Assembly: GCA_913045415.1 (NCBI GenBank) | Contig: CAJWPW010000063.1 | Span: 1-6,539, forward strand | DNA: 6,539 bases | Reading direction: 5' to 3' | From: an uncultured Fidelibacterota bacterium | GTDB lineage: Bacteria > Marinisomatota > Marinisomatia > Marinisomatales > UBA1611 | Shown: positions 5,555 through 6,539 of the stretch, in pieces | Numbering within the stretch: position 1 is the stretch's first letter | Layout of the letters: every line of letters begins with the position of its first letter | Position numbers and translations under genes: made by a program | Notes under the pieces: model-generated | What the model was told of the DNA's origin: nothing | Databases searched by the model: none | Seen by the model: the letters and a program-made list of their open reading frames with translations, nothing else

Positions 5555-6076
5555 TCAATCCTGCAATTTTTCTTTGAGTGCCTTAACCGCATGGTGATAA
5601 TTCACTTTGGCCGAATTTTCACTGATCCCCATAATATCCGATATTTCTTTGTAAGGCATTTCCTGAGCGATTCTCATTGTTACAACCATCCTCTGGCGTG
5701 AAGGGAGCTTTGCCACCCCATCCCATAATTCTTTTTTTCGCCATTCATCTTCATAGCTCGTGTCCATGTAGCCCTGTTCCGGGGCCTGATCAAGGTGGAG
5801 CATATTGCGCCACTTGTTCCGCCGGAGATAGGTATTGGACATATTGACATTGGCGCGGAATAAGTATGTTTTGAATTCTGATTCAAATCGAAACTTTTTA
5901 AGTGCTTTAAACATTTTGATAAAAACATCCTGGGCAAGGTCTTCTGCCTCAACTTCATCAGCAGTGAATTTGATAAAAAATCCATAGGTATCAGGAAGGT
6001 GGCGTTTAACCAGTTCATCGAATGATGCTTTATTTCCATTCTGAAATTCTTTTATTAATTCTTTGTCTGTTTTCAT
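5555..6076 (-). CDS. ECF RNA polymerase sigma factor (RpoE/SigW type)
   Basis: The 173 residues have the two-domain layout of group 4 (ECF) sigma factors, which direct RNA polymerase to stress promoters. Region 2 spans about 19-90 and includes the core-binding and -10 recognition segments around AEDLAQDVFIKMFKALKKF, WLF-type residues here reading TYLFRANVN, and a basic NTYLRRNKWRN end. Region 4 spans 124-173, opening LPSRQRMVVTMR, with the helix-turn-helix YKEISDIMGISENSAKVNYH that reads the -35 element. No extra C-terminal sensory domain is present, so control is expected from a partner, probably the membrane protein encoded three bases downstream. The ATG at 6076 fits the usual N-terminus. 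No Shine-Dalgarno is seen before it, and the promoter at 6087-6113 places the likely transcript start only a few bases upstream. The sigma class is clear; its regulon is unknown. Confidence 0.95.
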   Translation of the reverse strand: MKTDKELIKEFQNGNKASFDELVKRHLPDTYGFFIKFTADEVEAEDLAQDVFIKMFKALKKFRFESEFKTYLFRANVNMSNTYLRRNKWRNMLHLDQAPEQGYMDTSYEDEWRKKELWDGVAKLPSRQRMVVTMRIAQEMPYKEISDIMGISENSAKVNYHHAVKALKEKLQD

Positions 6077-6086
6077 GCATTTGCTA

Positions 6087-6113
6087 TTTAGACAAGGGTA
6101 AACTTAAAAAGTT
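6087..6113 (-). promoter_or_regulatory. Sigma-E-like promoter of the sigma operon
   Basis: Read on the minus strand, AACTT (6113-6109) is followed by 15 bases and then GTCTAAA (6093-6087). This matches the known RpoE-type pattern GGAACTT, 15-16 bases, GTCTAA, except for the leading GG. It stands directly before the ECF sigma gene, fitting autoregulation. With normal spacing transcription would start near 6080-6082, about four to six bases before the ATG. The -35 sits in the small inverted repeat AAAGTT-T-AACTTT (6108-6120), and AAGTTTA occurs twice, 14 bases apart (6119-6113 and 6105-6099). Confidence 0.55.
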
Positions 6114-6132
6114 AAACTTTTATTACAAAAAA

Positions 6133-6166
6133 AAGAGGCTATCCCAAATGAATGAAATAGCCTCTT
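6133..6166 (-). terminator. Intrinsic terminator of the second LTXXQ gene
   Basis: A perfect 10-bp stem (6133-6142 with 6157-6166) encloses a 14-base loop. On the minus strand it is followed by an eight-base T run (6134-6127, partly in the stem base). The plus strand lacks such a run. It lies 23 bases beyond the stop of the minus-strand gene at 6190 and just upstream of the sigma operon promoter, so the two units are transcribed separately. Confidence 0.85.
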
Positions 6167-6189
6167 CAAAATCCTAATAATTAGGGAGA

Positions 6190-6539
6190 TTATCGAGATC
6201 CGCCAGTTTTACCGCCTTTGTCACCTCGTTTGCCGCCGCAATGTTTGGAATACTGCATACCTAACGCTGTGTATATCTTTATGATCTCAAGTTGTTTATC
6301 GCTTAATAGTGCTTCTATTTTACTATTTCGATCAATGATCAGTTGTTTAATCGCTTCACGTAGATCTTCTTTTCCCATCTCTTCGGCTTTTGCTTTATCC
6401 ATCAAAGCTTTTTGAGCTTGTGCTGATTCATTATTAATGGTTTCTAATCCAGATTCCTGATCTGCCGTCATTTCCAGCGCATCCACCATGGCATCGTGAG
6501 CAGCCTGTCTCATTTCTTCCATTTTCTGCTTCATGTCTG
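6190..6539 (-). CDS. Second LTXXQ-like periplasmic protein, C-terminal part (partial)
   Basis: The frame is open to the right edge and stops with TAA at 6192-6190. About 116 residues are visible. The first Met in the window (6534) has no visible signal peptide after it, so the true start is probably beyond the edge. The protein is helical and charged, with LEMTADQ (20-26 from that Met) and LLSDKQLEIIKIY near the other end, spaced like the two LTXXQ motifs of Spy/CpxP-type proteins. It ends in a basic Gly/Lys tail, KHCGGKRGDKGGKTGGSR, with one Cys. It is similar in plan to the protein at 4665-5174, though not obviously a recent duplicate. Its own terminator (6133-6166) separates it from the sigma operon. 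Export and function are inferred from the family and context only. Confidence 0.65.
   Translation of the reverse strand, partial: DMKQKMEEMRQAAHDAMVDALEMTADQESGLETINNESAQAQKALMDKAKAEEMGKEDLREAIKQLIIDRNSKIEALLSDKQLEIIKIYTALGMQYSKHCGGKRGDKGGKTGGSR

Noticed and set aside
5516..6039. Open frames opposite or in another frame of the sigma factor gene (61 codons plus, 119 codons minus)
   Set aside because: Both overlap the clearly coding sigma frame, and the translations look like frame-shifted readings of it.
6218..6415. Plus-strand open frame of 65 codons opposite the second LTXXQ-like gene
   Set aside because: Its Ser/Leu/Ile-rich translation is the antisense of a Lys/Glu/Ala-rich helical protein; there is no start signal.

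Overview
The window looks like ordinary chromosomal DNA from a moderately AT-rich, Gram-negative-type bacterium. Exported proteins with signal peptides, a periplasmic LTXXQ (Spy/CpxP/ZraP-like) protein and an ECF sigma factor with a single-pass membrane partner all imply a cell envelope with a periplasm. The protein style is compatible with the FCB assemblage (Bacteroidota, Marinimicrobia or relatives). That placement is a weak impression from the translations; no rRNA or other marker in the window settles it. I see no insertion sequence, phage gene, tRNA, rRNA or CRISPR array.

Layout, left to right. (1) 1-1450, plus strand: the last codons of the alpha-side subunit of proton-translocating NAD(P) transhydrogenase, one base, then complete pntB. 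A weak hairpin follows at 1464-1492. (2) 1572-2702, plus strand: an exported methionine sulfoxide reductase A and, six bases later, a GNAT acetyltransferase, probably co-transcribed. (3) 2703-2832: a leader rich in perfect inverted repeats, in front of a TTG-started MOSC-domain protein (YiiM-like) at 2833-3468. (4) 3477-4550, minus strand, tail to tail with the MOSC gene: serC, phosphoserine aminotransferase. (5) 4606-6076, minus strand: a tight three-gene operon of ECF sigma factor, putative anti-sigma factor and periplasmic LTXXQ protein. It starts at a sigma-E-like promoter (6087-6113) and ends at a strong intrinsic terminator (4606-4644). (6) 6190-6539, minus strand: the C-terminal part of a second LTXXQ-like protein with its own terminator (6133-6166), running off the right edge.

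The most coherent system is the right-hand third. A cytoplasmic sigma factor, a membrane protein with a very acidic outer tail and a strongly basic periplasmic LTXXQ protein are encoded with overlaps or a 3-base gap. This resembles in logic, though not in gene order or clear homology, known envelope or metal stress circuits such as CnrYXH and RpoE/RseA. The promoter in front of the sigma gene matches the form that ECF sigma factors of this type recognise, suggesting autoregulation, and would give an almost leaderless mRNA.

The other notable signal is the MOSC leader. Two 8-bp perfect inverted repeats interlock in pseudoknot order over the presumed ribosome-binding site and the TTG start, directly after a third 10-bp perfect repeat. 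The remaining genes are recognisable housekeeping or redox-repair functions. I did not find clear evidence of a wholly new system.
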